Positions 51,256-60,204 of a stretch of 64,000 bases of DNA are shown here, in pieces. Position 1 is the first letter of the stretch. Each line of letters opens with the position of its first letter. The stretch is from NCBI GenBank assembly GCA_965228425.1, contig OZ245815.1, positions 930,001-994,000 on the forward strand, written 5' to 3'. The DNA is from JAJFJD01 sp965228425 (lineage in GTDB: Bacteria > Pseudomonadota > Alphaproteobacteria > UBA8366). The notes under the pieces were generated by a model, which did no database searches, was not told the DNA's origin, and saw nothing but the letters and a program-made list of their open reading frames with translations. The position numbers were made by a program, and so were the translations under genes.

Positions 51256-52476
51256 ATGAAGATCATCGTCATCGGGGCCGGCATCGGCGGCTCGGCGCTT
51301 GCGCTCAGCATGCAGAAGGCCGGGCTCGACTTCGTCCTGCTGGAGCAGGCGCCCGCCTTCAAGGAAGTGGGCGCCGGGATACAGCTCAGCCCGAACGGCG
51401 TCCGGATTCTCGAGATGCTCGGGCTGGCGGATGACCTAGCCGGATTCTGTGCGGAACCGGATTTCCACAAATACACCGTGTGGGACACGGGTGAACTCAT
51501 CCTGCGCACGGCGTTGAAATCCCTCGTGCGCGAGAAATACGGCTATGCGTATTATCACGCGCACCGATCCGACCTGATCGCGGCGTTGACCAAACCGTTG
51601 GACCGCAGCCGCCTCAAGACCAACACCAAGGTCACCGCTGTCGGACAGGACGGCGATACCGTTTGGGCCGAGTGCGAGGACGGCAGCCGCCACGAGGGTG
51701 ACGTGCTGATCGGCGCGGATGGTATTCATTCGGTGGTGCGCGAACAGGTCTTCAAACCCGATCCGCCGCGCGCGTCGGGGTATGTCACATGGCGCGGCGT
51801 GGTCGACACGCCGGATATCGCGCATCTCGACATTCCGATCTCGGCCTATGTCGACATGGGACCGAAATTGTCCTTCGTCTATTATTATGTCTCCGGGGGG
51901 GGGCAGTTGAATTGGCTCGCGCTCGGGCAGACCAACAATGAGAAACGCGAATCCTGGTCGCAGAAAGCCAGCAAGGACGAAGTGCTCGCCGGGTTCGACG
52001 GCTGGTACGACCGGCCGCGCAACCTGATCGAGGCGACCGACCAGCCCTTCGTCACCGCGCTATACGACCGAAATCCTTTGGATACATGGGTGACCGGCCG
52101 GATCGCGCTGATGGGGGATGCGGCGCACGCGATGCTGCCCTATCACGCACAGGGCGCCGTGCAATCGATCGAGGATGCCTGGGTTCTGGCGCGCAGCTTG
52201 GCACTCGGCGCCGACGATCCGGTGCGGGCGTTGGCGCATTACGAAAGCCTTCGGTTCGACCGGGCCAACCGCATCGTGCAGCATTCCCGCGCCGCCGAAG
52301 GCTGGTACCATGTCGAAGACCCGGACGAGGTTGCGCGGCGCAACGACCGCTTCCGCCGCAACAACGAGAAATACGGCGACAAGATCACGCCGCAGCAGCA
52401 CTGGCTCTATAGCTACGATGCGGAGAAGGCCGTCCTCGGCACCGATCACGAATGGCGCGACCTGCCGCCATGGTAG
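51256..52476 (+). CDS. FAD-dependent aromatic-ring monooxygenase (salicylate/3-hydroxybenzoate 6-hydroxylase-like)
   Basis: A 406-residue single-component flavoprotein monooxygenase. The FAD GxGxxG motif is VIGAGIGGSALALSM, the DG motif is GADGIHSVVREQ and the GD motif is ALMGDAAHAMLPYHAQG. This is the group that hydroxylates salicylate, 3-hydroxybenzoate or 6-hydroxynicotinate with NAD(P)H and O2. The ATG at 51256 is chosen over an upstream in-frame start 126 bases earlier, which lies in the promoter region. It is convergent with a LysR gene by a 9-bp gap. A regulator-target link is possible but the LysR faces the FMO gene. Confidence 0.87.
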   Translation: MKIIVIGAGIGGSALALSMQKAGLDFVLLEQAPAFKEVGAGIQLSPNGVRILEMLGLADDLAGFCAEPDFHKYTVWDTGELILRTALKSLVREKYGYAYYHAHRSDLIAALTKPLDRSRLKTNTKVTAVGQDGDTVWAECEDGSRHEGDVLIGADGIHSVVREQVFKPDPPRASGYVTWRGVVDTPDIAHLDIPISAYVDMGPKLSFVYYYVSGGGQLNWLALGQTNNEKRESWSQKASKDEVLAGFDGWYDRPRNLIEATDQPFVTALYDRNPLDTWVTGRIALMGDAAHAMLPYHAQGAVQSIEDAWVLARSLALGADDPVRALAHYESLRFDRANRIVQHSRAAEGWYHVEDPDEVARRNDRFRRNNEKYGDKITPQQHWLYSYDAEKAVLGTDHEWRDLPPW

Positions 52477-52485
52477 CGCGGATGA

Positions 52486-53385
52486 TCAGTTGATTGCCGG
52501 GTCGGCGCGCAGGCGGTCGACCATGAAATCGACGAACGCCCGTACTTTCGAGGACGCCATTCGCCCTTCCTGGTGAATCACGTGAATTGGAACGGGCGGC
52601 AGTGCGTATTCATTCAATACGGCCTTTAGCCGGCCCGCGTCGAGGTCGCGCGCGACCTGATAGGACAGCGCTTGCGATATGCCCCAGCCGCGAACTGCCA
52701 TGGCGATGGCCGCGTCATTGGTGTTCACCCGCAGTTGCGGCGAGATCCGGATCGGAAGCGGCGTCCCGTTATCCTGGAACGGCCACTCGCGGGCGGTTTC
52801 GATCGCGATCGATTGGATGAGCCGGTGTTGTGTCAGGTCGCGCGGGTGCTTCGGCACGCCGTGTTCCGTCAGGTAGGGTTGTGCCGCGAAGACGACCCGG
52901 CGTACGGCGCCGACACGGACGGCGGTCAACGATGAGTCGGGCAAGTTGCCGATCCGGATCGCGATATCCTGTCCCTCATCGATTAGGTTGACGATGCGGT
53001 CGACGAACAACGCCTGGCACGTGACGGCCGGATACTGGTCCAAAAAGTCGCCCAGGATCGGTGCGACGTACAACCGGCCGAACAGGGCGGGCGCGGTCAC
53101 GCGCAACTCGCCGCGCGGCGCGGCATGGGAGCCGACGGCCGCTTCCTCCGCTTCCGCCATCTCGTCGAGGATGCGGCGGCAGTCCTGCACGAAGCGCGCG
53201 CCGCTCTCCGTCAACCGGACGGACCGTGTCGTCCGGATCAGCAACCGCGTGCCGATACGCTCCTCCAACGCCGAGACGGCGCGCGTTACCGCCGGCGGTG
53301 ACATCGCCAGGGCGCGGGCCGCGGCGGCGAACCCGCCATGCTCGGCCACGGCGGCGAAGACCCGAATTTCCCGGAACCGGTCCAT
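52486..53385 (-). CDS. LysR-family transcriptional regulator
   Basis: A 299-residue LysR-type regulator. Helix-turn-helix: EIRVFAAVAEHGGFAAAARAL with SPPAVTRAVSALEERIGTRLL as the recognition region, then a C-terminal co-inducer domain typical of the DsdA/AaeR-like branch (GRLYVAPILGDFLDQYP, IAIRIGNLPDSSL). Initiation is ATG 53385. It is divergent from the NTF2-FMO gene and convergent with the aromatic monooxygenase gene, so it may control either. A palindrome matching the LysR T-N11-A pattern lies eight bases upstream of its start. Confidence 0.9.
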   Translation of the reverse strand: MDRFREIRVFAAVAEHGGFAAAARALAMSPPAVTRAVSALEERIGTRLLIRTTRSVRLTESGARFVQDCRRILDEMAEAEEAAVGSHAAPRGELRVTAPALFGRLYVAPILGDFLDQYPAVTCQALFVDRIVNLIDEGQDIAIRIGNLPDSSLTAVRVGAVRRVVFAAQPYLTEHGVPKHPRDLTQHRLIQSIAIETAREWPFQDNGTPLPIRISPQLRVNTNDAAIAMAVRGWGISQALSYQVARDLDAGRLKAVLNEYALPPVPIHVIHQEGRMASSKVRAFVDFMVDRLRADPAIN

Positions 53386-53392
53386 CCGATTA

Positions 53393-53407
53393 TTCCAATT
53401 TTCGGAA
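53393..53407. promoter_or_regulatory. Candidate LysR operator TTCC-N7-GGAA
   Basis: TTCC-AATTTTC-GGAA contains a T-N11-A core typical of LysR binding sites and lies just upstream of the LysR start in the divergent LysR/FMO spacer. It would suit autoregulation and control of the FMO gene. Confidence 0.45.
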
Positions 53408-53613
53408 CAGAAGCTCGGAAATTACACACACTCAATCCGGCAGGCAAACTAACGGTCGCGTCCCGGGTATCGTTTCGTCGTCGTGACAGCTCGATCTCGG
53501 CGTCCCGGGGAGGGTTTAAGGGGCTGATGTCGCCTATTAGCACCCGCCGTTGACTCTCGGTTAAAATTCACCCGTGCCGAAGTCGGATTGTCGGCGATGC
53601 GAAGAGGATACTC

Positions 53614-55422
53614 ATGAACGACCTTGATCAAGCCGATCTGCGCGAGCGGCATGCCACCGACATCGCGGCGCTGGCGTCGCACTGGCTCGACGCGTTCGAG
53701 ACCGCGCTCCGTGCTGAAGACGCCGGTGCGGTTTCCGCCCTGTTTCAGGCGGAGAGCCATTGGCGGGATTTGGTCGCCTTCACTTGGCACATCAGCCCGT
53801 ATGCGGGCGCCGACGACATTGCAGCAGGATTGGTGGGCGCGCAGCGGGCGACGAAGGCGCGCGGCTTCGCCCTTGCCGCGGGCCGGACGCCGCCGCGCCG
53901 GGTCGTGCGGCTCGGGATCGACGCGATCGAGGCGATTTTCGAGTTTGAAACGGCGGCCGGTCGGGGCAACGGCGTTGTGCGTCTGGTCGCCGATTCCAAT
54001 GCGCCGTCGCGCGGCGGGTTGCGGGCCTGGGTGCTGCTCACCACGCTGGAAGAGCTGACGGGATACGAGGAGCATGTCGGCGAGCGGCGGCCGACCGGCG
54101 AAGCCTATTCGCGCAACTTCGGCGGCGATAACTGGCTGGACCAACGGATCAAGAGCCAGGCCTATGCGGACCGCGATCCGGCGGTGCTGGTCGTCGGCGG
54201 CGGGCAGGCGGGACTTGGCATTGCCGCACGACTGGGCCAACTCGAGGTCGACACGTTGGTGGTCGACCGGCACGAGCGGATCGGCGACAACTGGCGCAAG
54301 CGCTACCACTCACTGGCGCTGCACAATGCGATCCACGTCAACCACCTGCCCTATATGCCGTTTCCGCCGACCTGGCCGAAATACATCCCGAAGGACATGC
54401 TGGCCAACTGGTTCGAGTATTACGCCGATGCGCTGGAGATCAATTTCTGGACCGGCACCGAGTTCGTCGACGGCGCCTATGACGATGACGCCAAATGCTG
54501 GCGCGCGACACTCCGTCGACTGGATGGCACCGAACGCGTCATGCATCCACGCCACGTCGTGTTCGCGAACGGCGTCAGCGGCATTCCCAAAATCCCGACC
54601 CTGCCCGGGCTGGAGGATTTCGCCGGTGAAGTTCTGCATACCGAAGGCTTCACCGATGGGGCCGCGTGGAAAGGCAAGAAGGCGCTGGTTCTGGGCACCG
54701 GGAACAGCGGGCATGACGTAGCCCAGGACCTGCACAGCCATGGCGCGGACACGACGATCGTCCAGCGCGGGTCCACCACGGTGGTCAGCGTCGATCCCAG
54801 CGCCAAGCTGAATTACGCGATCTACGACGAGGATCCGCCGCTCGAGGATTGCGACCTGCTGGCCGCATCGTCGACCTATCCGCTGCTCGTGCGCGGCTAC
54901 CAACTCGCCGTCGAGAAGATGGTGGAGTTCGACAAGGAATTGATCGAGGCCTTGATCGCCCGCGGTTTCAAATACGACCTCGGCGAGGACAAGACGGGGC
55001 ATCAGATGAAATACCGGCGGCGCGGCGGGGGCTACTATCTCGACTGTGGGTGTTCCGGCTTGATCATCGACGGAGAAATCGGCCTGTTGCAGTTCGACAC
55101 GATCGAGCGTTTCACCGCCGAAGGCGCGCTTCTGGCCGACGGCACGACGGTGCCGGCCGACCTGATCGTTCTCGCGACCGGCTATTTCGCCCAACAGGAA
55201 CTCGTGCGGCGCTTGCTCGGCGACGCGGTGGCCGACGCGGTCGGCGAGATCTGGGGCATCGGCGAGGACGGCGAGATGCGGAATCTTTACAAGCGCACCG
55301 CGCAGGAAGGGCTGTGGTTCATCGCCGGCAGTCTGGCCCAGTGCCGAATCTATTCGAAATACATGGCGCTGCAGATCAAGGCCGTCGAGGAAGGCATGAT
55401 CGACGGTGGCGGCGCCGGCTGA
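53614..55422 (+). CDS. NTF2-like domain fused to a flavin-containing monooxygenase
   Basis: A 602-residue protein. Residues 1-170 form an SnoaL/NTF2-like alpha+beta domain (ALASHWLDAFETALRAED) and the rest is a group B flavoprotein monooxygenase. The FAD motif VVGGGQAGLGIAARLG is at about 193, the FMO-type RYHSLALHNAIHVNHLPYMP loop follows, and the second NADP-binding motif VLGTGNSGHDVAQD is near 360. Terminal DLIVLATGYF is typical. GAAGAGGATACTC lies before the ATG. Such fusions occur in many proteobacteria and oxidise N, S or ketone substrates. It is divergent from LysR and overlaps no gene. Confidence 0.88.
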   Translation: MNDLDQADLRERHATDIAALASHWLDAFETALRAEDAGAVSALFQAESHWRDLVAFTWHISPYAGADDIAAGLVGAQRATKARGFALAAGRTPPRRVVRLGIDAIEAIFEFETAAGRGNGVVRLVADSNAPSRGGLRAWVLLTTLEELTGYEEHVGERRPTGEAYSRNFGGDNWLDQRIKSQAYADRDPAVLVVGGGQAGLGIAARLGQLEVDTLVVDRHERIGDNWRKRYHSLALHNAIHVNHLPYMPFPPTWPKYIPKDMLANWFEYYADALEINFWTGTEFVDGAYDDDAKCWRATLRRLDGTERVMHPRHVVFANGVSGIPKIPTLPGLEDFAGEVLHTEGFTDGAAWKGKKALVLGTGNSGHDVAQDLHSHGADTTIVQRGSTTVVSVDPSAKLNYAIYDEDPPLEDCDLLAASSTYPLLVRGYQLAVEKMVEFDKELIEALIARGFKYDLGEDKTGHQMKYRRRGGGYYLDCGCSGLIIDGEIGLLQFDTIERFTAEGALLADGTTVPADLIVLATGYFAQQELVRRLLGDAVADAVGEIWGIGEDGEMRNLYKRTAQEGLWFIAGSLAQCRIYSKYMALQIKAVEEGMIDGGGAG

Positions 55423-55427
55423 GAGGT

Positions 55428-56105
55428 TTACAACAGGTCCGCCACGCCACTCAGGTCGGGCAACTCGTGCGTCGGCGGGTAGCTCGGATCGAGAATCTGG
55501 TCGCCGTGCCGGTTCGACCAGGCGCATCTCATGCCGGCGGCGACCGCGCCCAGCACGTCGTTGGCGCTGCCCGCGACATGCAGCACGTCGCTCTTGGGGA
55601 TGCCGAGAACCGTCGTCGGTAGGTCATAGACCGCCGGATGTGGTTTATACTTGCCGGCGGTTTCCGACGAGAGAACGTGATCGAACGCCGTCGCGAAATT
55701 CCGGGCGACCGCGTCCAGCATGTCCTGATCGCCGTTCGACAGGATCGCGACGGCGTGTCCCTTGGCTTTCACCGCGGCGACGGCCTCGTCGGCCTCCGGC
55801 CATGGTTGCAGGAAATCCCAGGCCAGGGTCAGCCGGTCGCGGGTGTTGCCGCCGAGCGTGACGCCGTTCCGCACTGCGACGTAGTCCAGCGCCATGGCCG
55901 TGGCGTCGCGGAATGACGTGCGCTCGTGTTCGAGCGAATTGCTGATGGCGGCGCGTTCCATTTGCTTTGCGCGCCAGGTCCGGACGAAGACGATGGCTTG
56001 CTCTTGCGGCAGGCTCAACAAGTCCATGACGACCGGCGTCAAGCCGCCTTCGATATCCAACAGCGCCATGTAAACGTCGAAGGTCACGAGCGATGGTGCC
56101 GTCAT
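55428..56105 (-). CDS. HAD-superfamily (S)-2-haloacid dehalogenase-like protein
   Basis: A 225-residue type II haloacid dehalogenase-like HAD protein. The nucleophile is Asp10 in TFDVYMALLD, motif II is the serine/threonine in ILSNGDQDM, motif III includes the lysine in KYKPHPAVYDL and motif IV is the VAGSANDVLGA acidic segment, where the usual DD-type acid pair is reduced to Asn-Asp. It sits 5 bp from the convergent FMO gene. True haloacid dehalogenase activity is possible, but phosphatase-like activity or a different small-molecule substrate cannot be excluded. Confidence 0.83.
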   Translation of the reverse strand: MTAPSLVTFDVYMALLDIEGGLTPVVMDLLSLPQEQAIVFVRTWRAKQMERAAISNSLEHERTSFRDATAMALDYVAVRNGVTLGGNTRDRLTLAWDFLQPWPEADEAVAAVKAKGHAVAILSNGDQDMLDAVARNFATAFDHVLSSETAGKYKPHPAVYDLPTTVLGIPKSDVLHVAGSANDVLGAVAAGMRCAWSNRHGDQILDPSYPPTHELPDLSGVADLL

Positions 56106-56249
56106 GTCGAAAATCCGCTAGCCGTTAACAGCAAAGCGCCCGCGATCAACGCGGGCAACGAAACCTATCTTCGTGGGAGAGTTTACCGCCTCGCACAGAA
56201 AACGGCCACCGGGAGCGTCATGCGTCCCGGTGGCCTAATTCGAATAAGC

Positions 56250-57005
56250 TTAGGCTGCGGCGGTGGCAGTCCGCTTGCGGCGTGCGACCCATCCGAGCCA
56301 TGCCAGCGCGGACAGCAGCAGCGGCAGGGCGGCGGGAATGGGTACCGTGGTCAACGAGGCGACCGCGCCGGAACTCGGGAAGTTGACGACCAGCTTGATG
56401 ATGCCAATTCCTTCAGCGCCGAAGGCAATGATTTGCAGAAGGTTGTCGGCGCCCAGCGCGGGGGTAACGACGGTCGGCGCGCCAACGCCTTCCTTGAACA
56501 GCTCCAGGGAGATGCCGGGGCCGTTGTCGTTGTCCAGCAGAGTAAGCTGGGTCAGCGTCGTCGCGTTCTCGAAATCGAAGGTGATCGAGCCGCCAGCGCC
56601 GGAATCGCCCGGTGCCGGAGCCACGCTTGGGTCTTGAATGATCAGGACATTACCCTGCGGCGCCGAGCCGAAGGTGGGGCCGGTCGCCAAATCGCTGTCG
56701 CCGCCGGAGCAGGTCGTGCCGAAGTCGGGGCCGCAATTGCTGTCGAAGAGGCTGAGCGAACCGCCCGTGCTTGAAATGGTAACGCCGAAGCCGTCGTATG
56801 CCGTCGCGCCATTGAACGCGCCGGGCGACAGCGGCGCGCCGTTGTCGTCGGTTTCGAAATCGATTGTCATCGCGTGGGCGGTGCTAATCGAGTTCGGCAG
56901 AAAGGAGCCGAAAACGAGCAGGAATCCGGCGAAAACCGCCCAAACCGCCATCTTGGCTATATATGTCGTCGATTGTGTGCCTGTCACGGTCTTGACCTTT
57001 CCCAT
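56250..57005 (-). CDS. VPLPA-CTERM-type surface/exported protein
   Basis: A 251-residue exported protein of the PEP-CTERM/VPLPA-CTERM class. It has an N-terminal signal peptide (hydrophobic MAVWAVFAGFLLVFG, cleavage near AHA) and a C-terminal sorting signal: VPIPAALPLLLSALAWLGW followed by ARRKR, that is, a short motif, a membrane helix and a basic tail, as processed by exosortase-type enzymes. The middle is glycine/aspartate-rich beta-type sequence. Start at 57005 has no strong ribosome site; an internal ATG at 56951 would shorten the signal peptide. It is followed by GT2 and phosphatase genes, fitting extracellular polysaccharide export. Confidence 0.8.
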   Translation of the reverse strand: MGKVKTVTGTQSTTYIAKMAVWAVFAGFLLVFGSFLPNSISTAHAMTIDFETDDNGAPLSPGAFNGATAYDGFGVTISSTGGSLSLFDSNCGPDFGTTCSGGDSDLATGPTFGSAPQGNVLIIQDPSVAPAPGDSGAGGSITFDFENATTLTQLTLLDNDNGPGISLELFKEGVGAPTVVTPALGADNLLQIIAFGAEGIGIIKLVVNFPSSGAVASLTTVPIPAALPLLLSALAWLGWVARRKRTATAAA

Positions 57006-57123
57006 TGAAATGCCGACCGTTTCCCGGCCGGGCGATGTTTCGCGACACCTTACCTAAAGCACGTGTCGCGGCCGCTTCCGTTCCATATTCACACTCAACG
57101 TATCGGCTGTATCAGAGGTACGT

Positions 57124-57137
57124 CCAATGTGCATTGG
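57124..57137. promoter_or_regulatory. Palindrome upstream of VPLPA-CTERM gene
   Basis: CCAATG-TG-CATTGG is a perfect inverted repeat with six-base arms, about 120 bp upstream of the VPLPA-CTERM start in the gap to the GT2 gene. It may be an operator; its factor is unknown. Confidence 0.3.
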
Positions 57138-57239
57138 CACTACTTCTTTGAGCTTATTTCACCGAAAGATCGTATAGAATGGTGACGAAATCGGTTAGGA
57201 AACCGGCGTGATCTATCCAAAATCGGCGTGGGCCGCGCG

Positions 57240-58319
57240 TTATTGCGGAGGAACCTTGCTCAATTTCGGTTCGGGGACCGGGACGAGGTTCGCGTTGTTG
57301 AACTGAGATCCGGATCGGGAATGCAGTATCCAGTGTCCGGCCTGCTGAAACTGTGCCCAGATCACGCGCGCCGCGCGCTCAATATGTCGAAGCGTCGATT
57401 GGAATAGCAGCACGGCGGCGCCGGGATCGGCGGCTAGGCGTCGAAACACGCCAGCGACGTTGCCGTCATGCAGTGGCTCGACGACCGATTTATAGCGAAT
57501 GTACCGAACCAATTTCTCCTGGCGCTTTTCCAACTGCCGCCACGCGCCTGGATGGGTCTCCGCGTCGAACAGCGCTAGCTGCCGGTCGAGGGCTTCCAAC
57601 TGCGGAATGATGCAGTCGACGCTGGGCGACGTGCTGATCGATTTTTGATGGATCCGGTAAAAATAGGATGGCTCCAAGACGAACAGCAGAGGGCCTATGC
57701 ACCGCAGGCAGTCCAGCAGGAAATAGAAATCTTCCCCGACCGTGAGCTTTTCGTCGTATCGGAGACCATGGTCGATCAGCAACTGACGGCGGATGATCGG
57801 TTTCAACAAACCCATGCACGCTGTCTTGCCGAGTCGGTCTTGAATCAACAGTGCTTCTGAATCGACGGGCCGCGACCGCTCTGTGCCTTGCCGGACGAGC
57901 CGCCGATGCGGAACGGCAAACTCGGACCGGATGAAGAACTGGTTGTCGGCGACGAAGGGATAGTCTTCCAGTTCCGCTTCCGCCAAAAGACAGGACAGGC
58001 GGTCCTTCGTGTACCAATCGTCCGCATCGAGGATGGCAACCCATTCGCCCCGCGCGGCGTCGAATCCGATGTTGCGCGCACGCGCCGGACCGCCCTGTTT
58101 GTCGCTTCGGATCAAACGGATGCGAGGGTCGCGGACGCTATACCGTTCGACGATGGCACAGGTTTCGTCGGTCGAGGCGTCGTCCACGACGATGACCTCG
58201 AGGTTTCGTTCCGTTTGCGCCAGGGCCGAGTTCAGCGCGATATGGATAAACGGCGCGCCGTTGTGAACGGGGACGACGACGGAAACGCGAGGTTTCGAGG
58301 TTTGTTGTTCCATATTCAT
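57240..58319 (-). CDS. Glycosyltransferase family 2 protein
   Basis: A 359-residue GT-A fold glycosyltransferase of family 2. The N-terminal nucleotide-sugar site VSVVVPVHNGAPFI, the VVDDASTDETCAIVERY segment and the DXD-type metal motif in LDADDWYT at about residues 97-100 are canonical, followed by GEDFYFLLDCL, the acceptor/catalytic base motif. No transmembrane helices, so probably cytosolic or peripheral. The ATG at 58319 (an ATG at 58313 is possible) overlaps the upstream phosphatase stop region. It is the second gene of a minus-strand cluster with an alkaline-phosphatase-fold enzyme and upstream of the VPLPA-CTERM gene. Confidence 0.88.
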   Translation of the reverse strand: MNMEQQTSKPRVSVVVPVHNGAPFIHIALNSALAQTERNLEVIVVDDASTDETCAIVERYSVRDPRIRLIRSDKQGGPARARNIGFDAARGEWVAILDADDWYTKDRLSCLLAEAELEDYPFVADNQFFIRSEFAVPHRRLVRQGTERSRPVDSEALLIQDRLGKTACMGLLKPIIRRQLLIDHGLRYDEKLTVGEDFYFLLDCLRCIGPLLFVLEPSYFYRIHQKSISTSPSVDCIIPQLEALDRQLALFDAETHPGAWRQLEKRQEKLVRYIRYKSVVEPLHDGNVAGVFRRLAADPGAAVLLFQSTLRHIERAARVIWAQFQQAGHWILHSRSGSQFNNANLVPVPEPKLSKVPPQ

Positions 58320-59888
58320 TTAATGCGCAAATTCGATTTTTGGTTCCGTTGCGTTCGCCGTACCCGGGCAGAGCGCCGGTATCGTCGGCCGATCCGTCGG
58401 TGCGTGGACCCCGAGGATTGCCGCGAATGTCGGGGCGAAGTCTCTAACATCGATGGGCGCGTTCAGGCGTTGCCGCGGCCAGTCGTCGGCGACGCCGAAG
58501 AACCGGCCGGCCGGCCGGTGGTCGCCGGACCGGGTCCGCAGGAGGCCGGTCTTGTCGACGGTCCCGATCTTGGATGACATGGCGGCGTTGATCGGATTCG
58601 AGCGGTTCCACGTCACGAGGATATCCGGCAGATAATCCAGGCATTCACCCGCATGATGGTCGCGCGTCCGAATGATTTCCGCGGCGAGCGGTTCGCCGGT
58701 TTCTGCGTTTGTCACCGCGCCGAGGTCGGTGATGAGCTGCGTGCAAACCGCTTCGTAATCGTCGCCGGGTTGGACGACCCCGTGCGCCTCGCGACCGGCG
58801 AGGTTGATCCGGATACCGCCGGTCCGGTCGTTCGCAAAGACCTCGAAAAATCGGCGGTCTTTCCGGTTCGGCTGAAATCCGTCCCGCGATACTCGGTTCC
58901 GCAGTGGCTTCAGCGGCCGACGGACGGCGTCGGGCATGCCGCGCCAGATGCCGCGGACCAGTTCCATGGCCGGGCTGGACTGCGTCTCGGTGCCAAAACT
59001 GTCCAATCGGGCGAGGATGCGGTCGAGCAGCCGGGTTCCGCTGTGTCCCGGTCCGATGCCGTGGCTGAGATAGACGACGACGCGCGCATCGGCCCGCACC
59101 GCGTCGACCATACGGCCGACGGCGCGGTCGAGCGCGATGTATATGTCCTTCAGCGGATCGCCGACTTCCGCCGCAACGGCCGCATCGTGGTCGGGCGAGG
59201 ATGCGTCGTGAATGTGCCAGCATCTATGGCCGCCGCAATGCGCCTCGGTGAAAACCGTCATGAAGAACTGGAACGGCTGGTCGCGCCAATAATGCAGCGC
59301 CATATCCGTCTTGTTCTCGATCCGGCGAATATAGGTATCGCGGAAGGTGGCGACCTGCTCGGCGGTGTCCACCGGGAAGAAGTCGCTCGAATGGCCGCCG
59401 GCGGGGTCTTCGCCGAATCGGCCGATGATTTCCGCGGCCAGTGCGGGCGGGTGGGTGCGGAATCCCATATAGTCGCCGCCACCGGCGGGAACATGGGCGC
59501 CACGGTCGACGATTTTAAGGCCGTTGATGTCGCCGGTCGGGAAACTGTAGGGCGCGTCGATGACGGCACAGCGCTTGCCCGCCTGACTCAGGGTTGTCCA
59601 GATCGCGTCGTGCCGGGTCGCCTCCGGCCGGAAGGGGACATGGTCGTAGCGGGTGCCGTCGAAATGCCGCGCGCCGTCGAACTGGCTGGTTTCCGCCGGC
59701 GAACGTCCGAAATAGAAGGCGGGCCAGCAGCTGCCGGCTTCCAGTCCGTGGGGGTTTTCGATGTCGCCCTGGACGGCGCCGTCCAACAGCGACTTGAAGG
59801 CCGGAAGGTCTCCCTCGGACGCCCACTGCTCGATCAGGTCCTTGTCGGCGGAATCCAGTCCGATGACGAAAAGATTATTTTGGCTCAT
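58320..59888 (-). CDS. Alkaline phosphatase-superfamily phosphodiesterase/phosphatase
   Basis: A 522-residue metal-dependent phosphatase/phosphodiesterase of the type I nucleotide pyrophosphatase-like group. N-terminal GLDSADKDLIEQW gives the first metal ligand Asp12; the nucleophile is probably Ser53 in GLEAGSCWPAF (the normal position for Ser/Thr); and the metal histidines/aspartates appear in EAHCGGHRCWHIH, LSHGIGPGHSGT and the later DDHHAG-like stretch. No signal peptide is seen. It is directly upstream of the GT2 gene with which it is co-transcribed, so it may process a phosphorylated lipid or sugar intermediate of a surface polymer. Confidence 0.78.
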   Translation of the reverse strand: MSQNNLFVIGLDSADKDLIEQWASEGDLPAFKSLLDGAVQGDIENPHGLEAGSCWPAFYFGRSPAETSQFDGARHFDGTRYDHVPFRPEATRHDAIWTTLSQAGKRCAVIDAPYSFPTGDINGLKIVDRGAHVPAGGGDYMGFRTHPPALAAEIIGRFGEDPAGGHSSDFFPVDTAEQVATFRDTYIRRIENKTDMALHYWRDQPFQFFMTVFTEAHCGGHRCWHIHDASSPDHDAAVAAEVGDPLKDIYIALDRAVGRMVDAVRADARVVVYLSHGIGPGHSGTRLLDRILARLDSFGTETQSSPAMELVRGIWRGMPDAVRRPLKPLRNRVSRDGFQPNRKDRRFFEVFANDRTGGIRINLAGREAHGVVQPGDDYEAVCTQLITDLGAVTNAETGEPLAAEIIRTRDHHAGECLDYLPDILVTWNRSNPINAAMSSKIGTVDKTGLLRTRSGDHRPAGRFFGVADDWPRQRLNAPIDVRDFAPTFAAILGVHAPTDRPTIPALCPGTANATEPKIEFAH

Positions 59889-60204
59889 GGCGCCGGAATT
59901 GTTGAAGGAGCTTTCTCGCTTGGACCGAATCTATCCACAATTTAGGACGATTGGGACATCCCTAAATGGGTAGATGGACAATTCATTTACGCAGATCGGA
60001 AGGCCTCCGGCAGCCGTCTTTTCCATACGATTTCTTCAGTGGTTCCCAGAAAGTAAGGTCCGCCCGCCCGCGAGACCCGGGGTCACGACAAAGTGAAACC
60101 ATGGTGAAGGACGCGCCAGATTTCAGTTCGTAAAATTGCCGCTGAACAGCCGGTTCGCCAGGGAAATTTCCTGTGCCGCGGCTCTAGTTTGAGGTTGTAG
60201 GACG
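59889..60204. other. Divergent intergenic region, no gene seen
   Basis: These 316 bp separate the divergent phosphatase and thioredoxin-like genes. Short frames inside show no family resemblance or ribosome site. An AT-richer stretch at about 59930-59995 probably holds the leftward promoter; nothing else stands out. Confidence 0.4.

Noticed and set aside
57124..57150. Sigma-54 promoter near the VPLPA-CTERM gene (TGGCAC followed by TTGA)
   Set aside because: The GG to GC spacing is off by two to three bases, and the -12 element is not GC.
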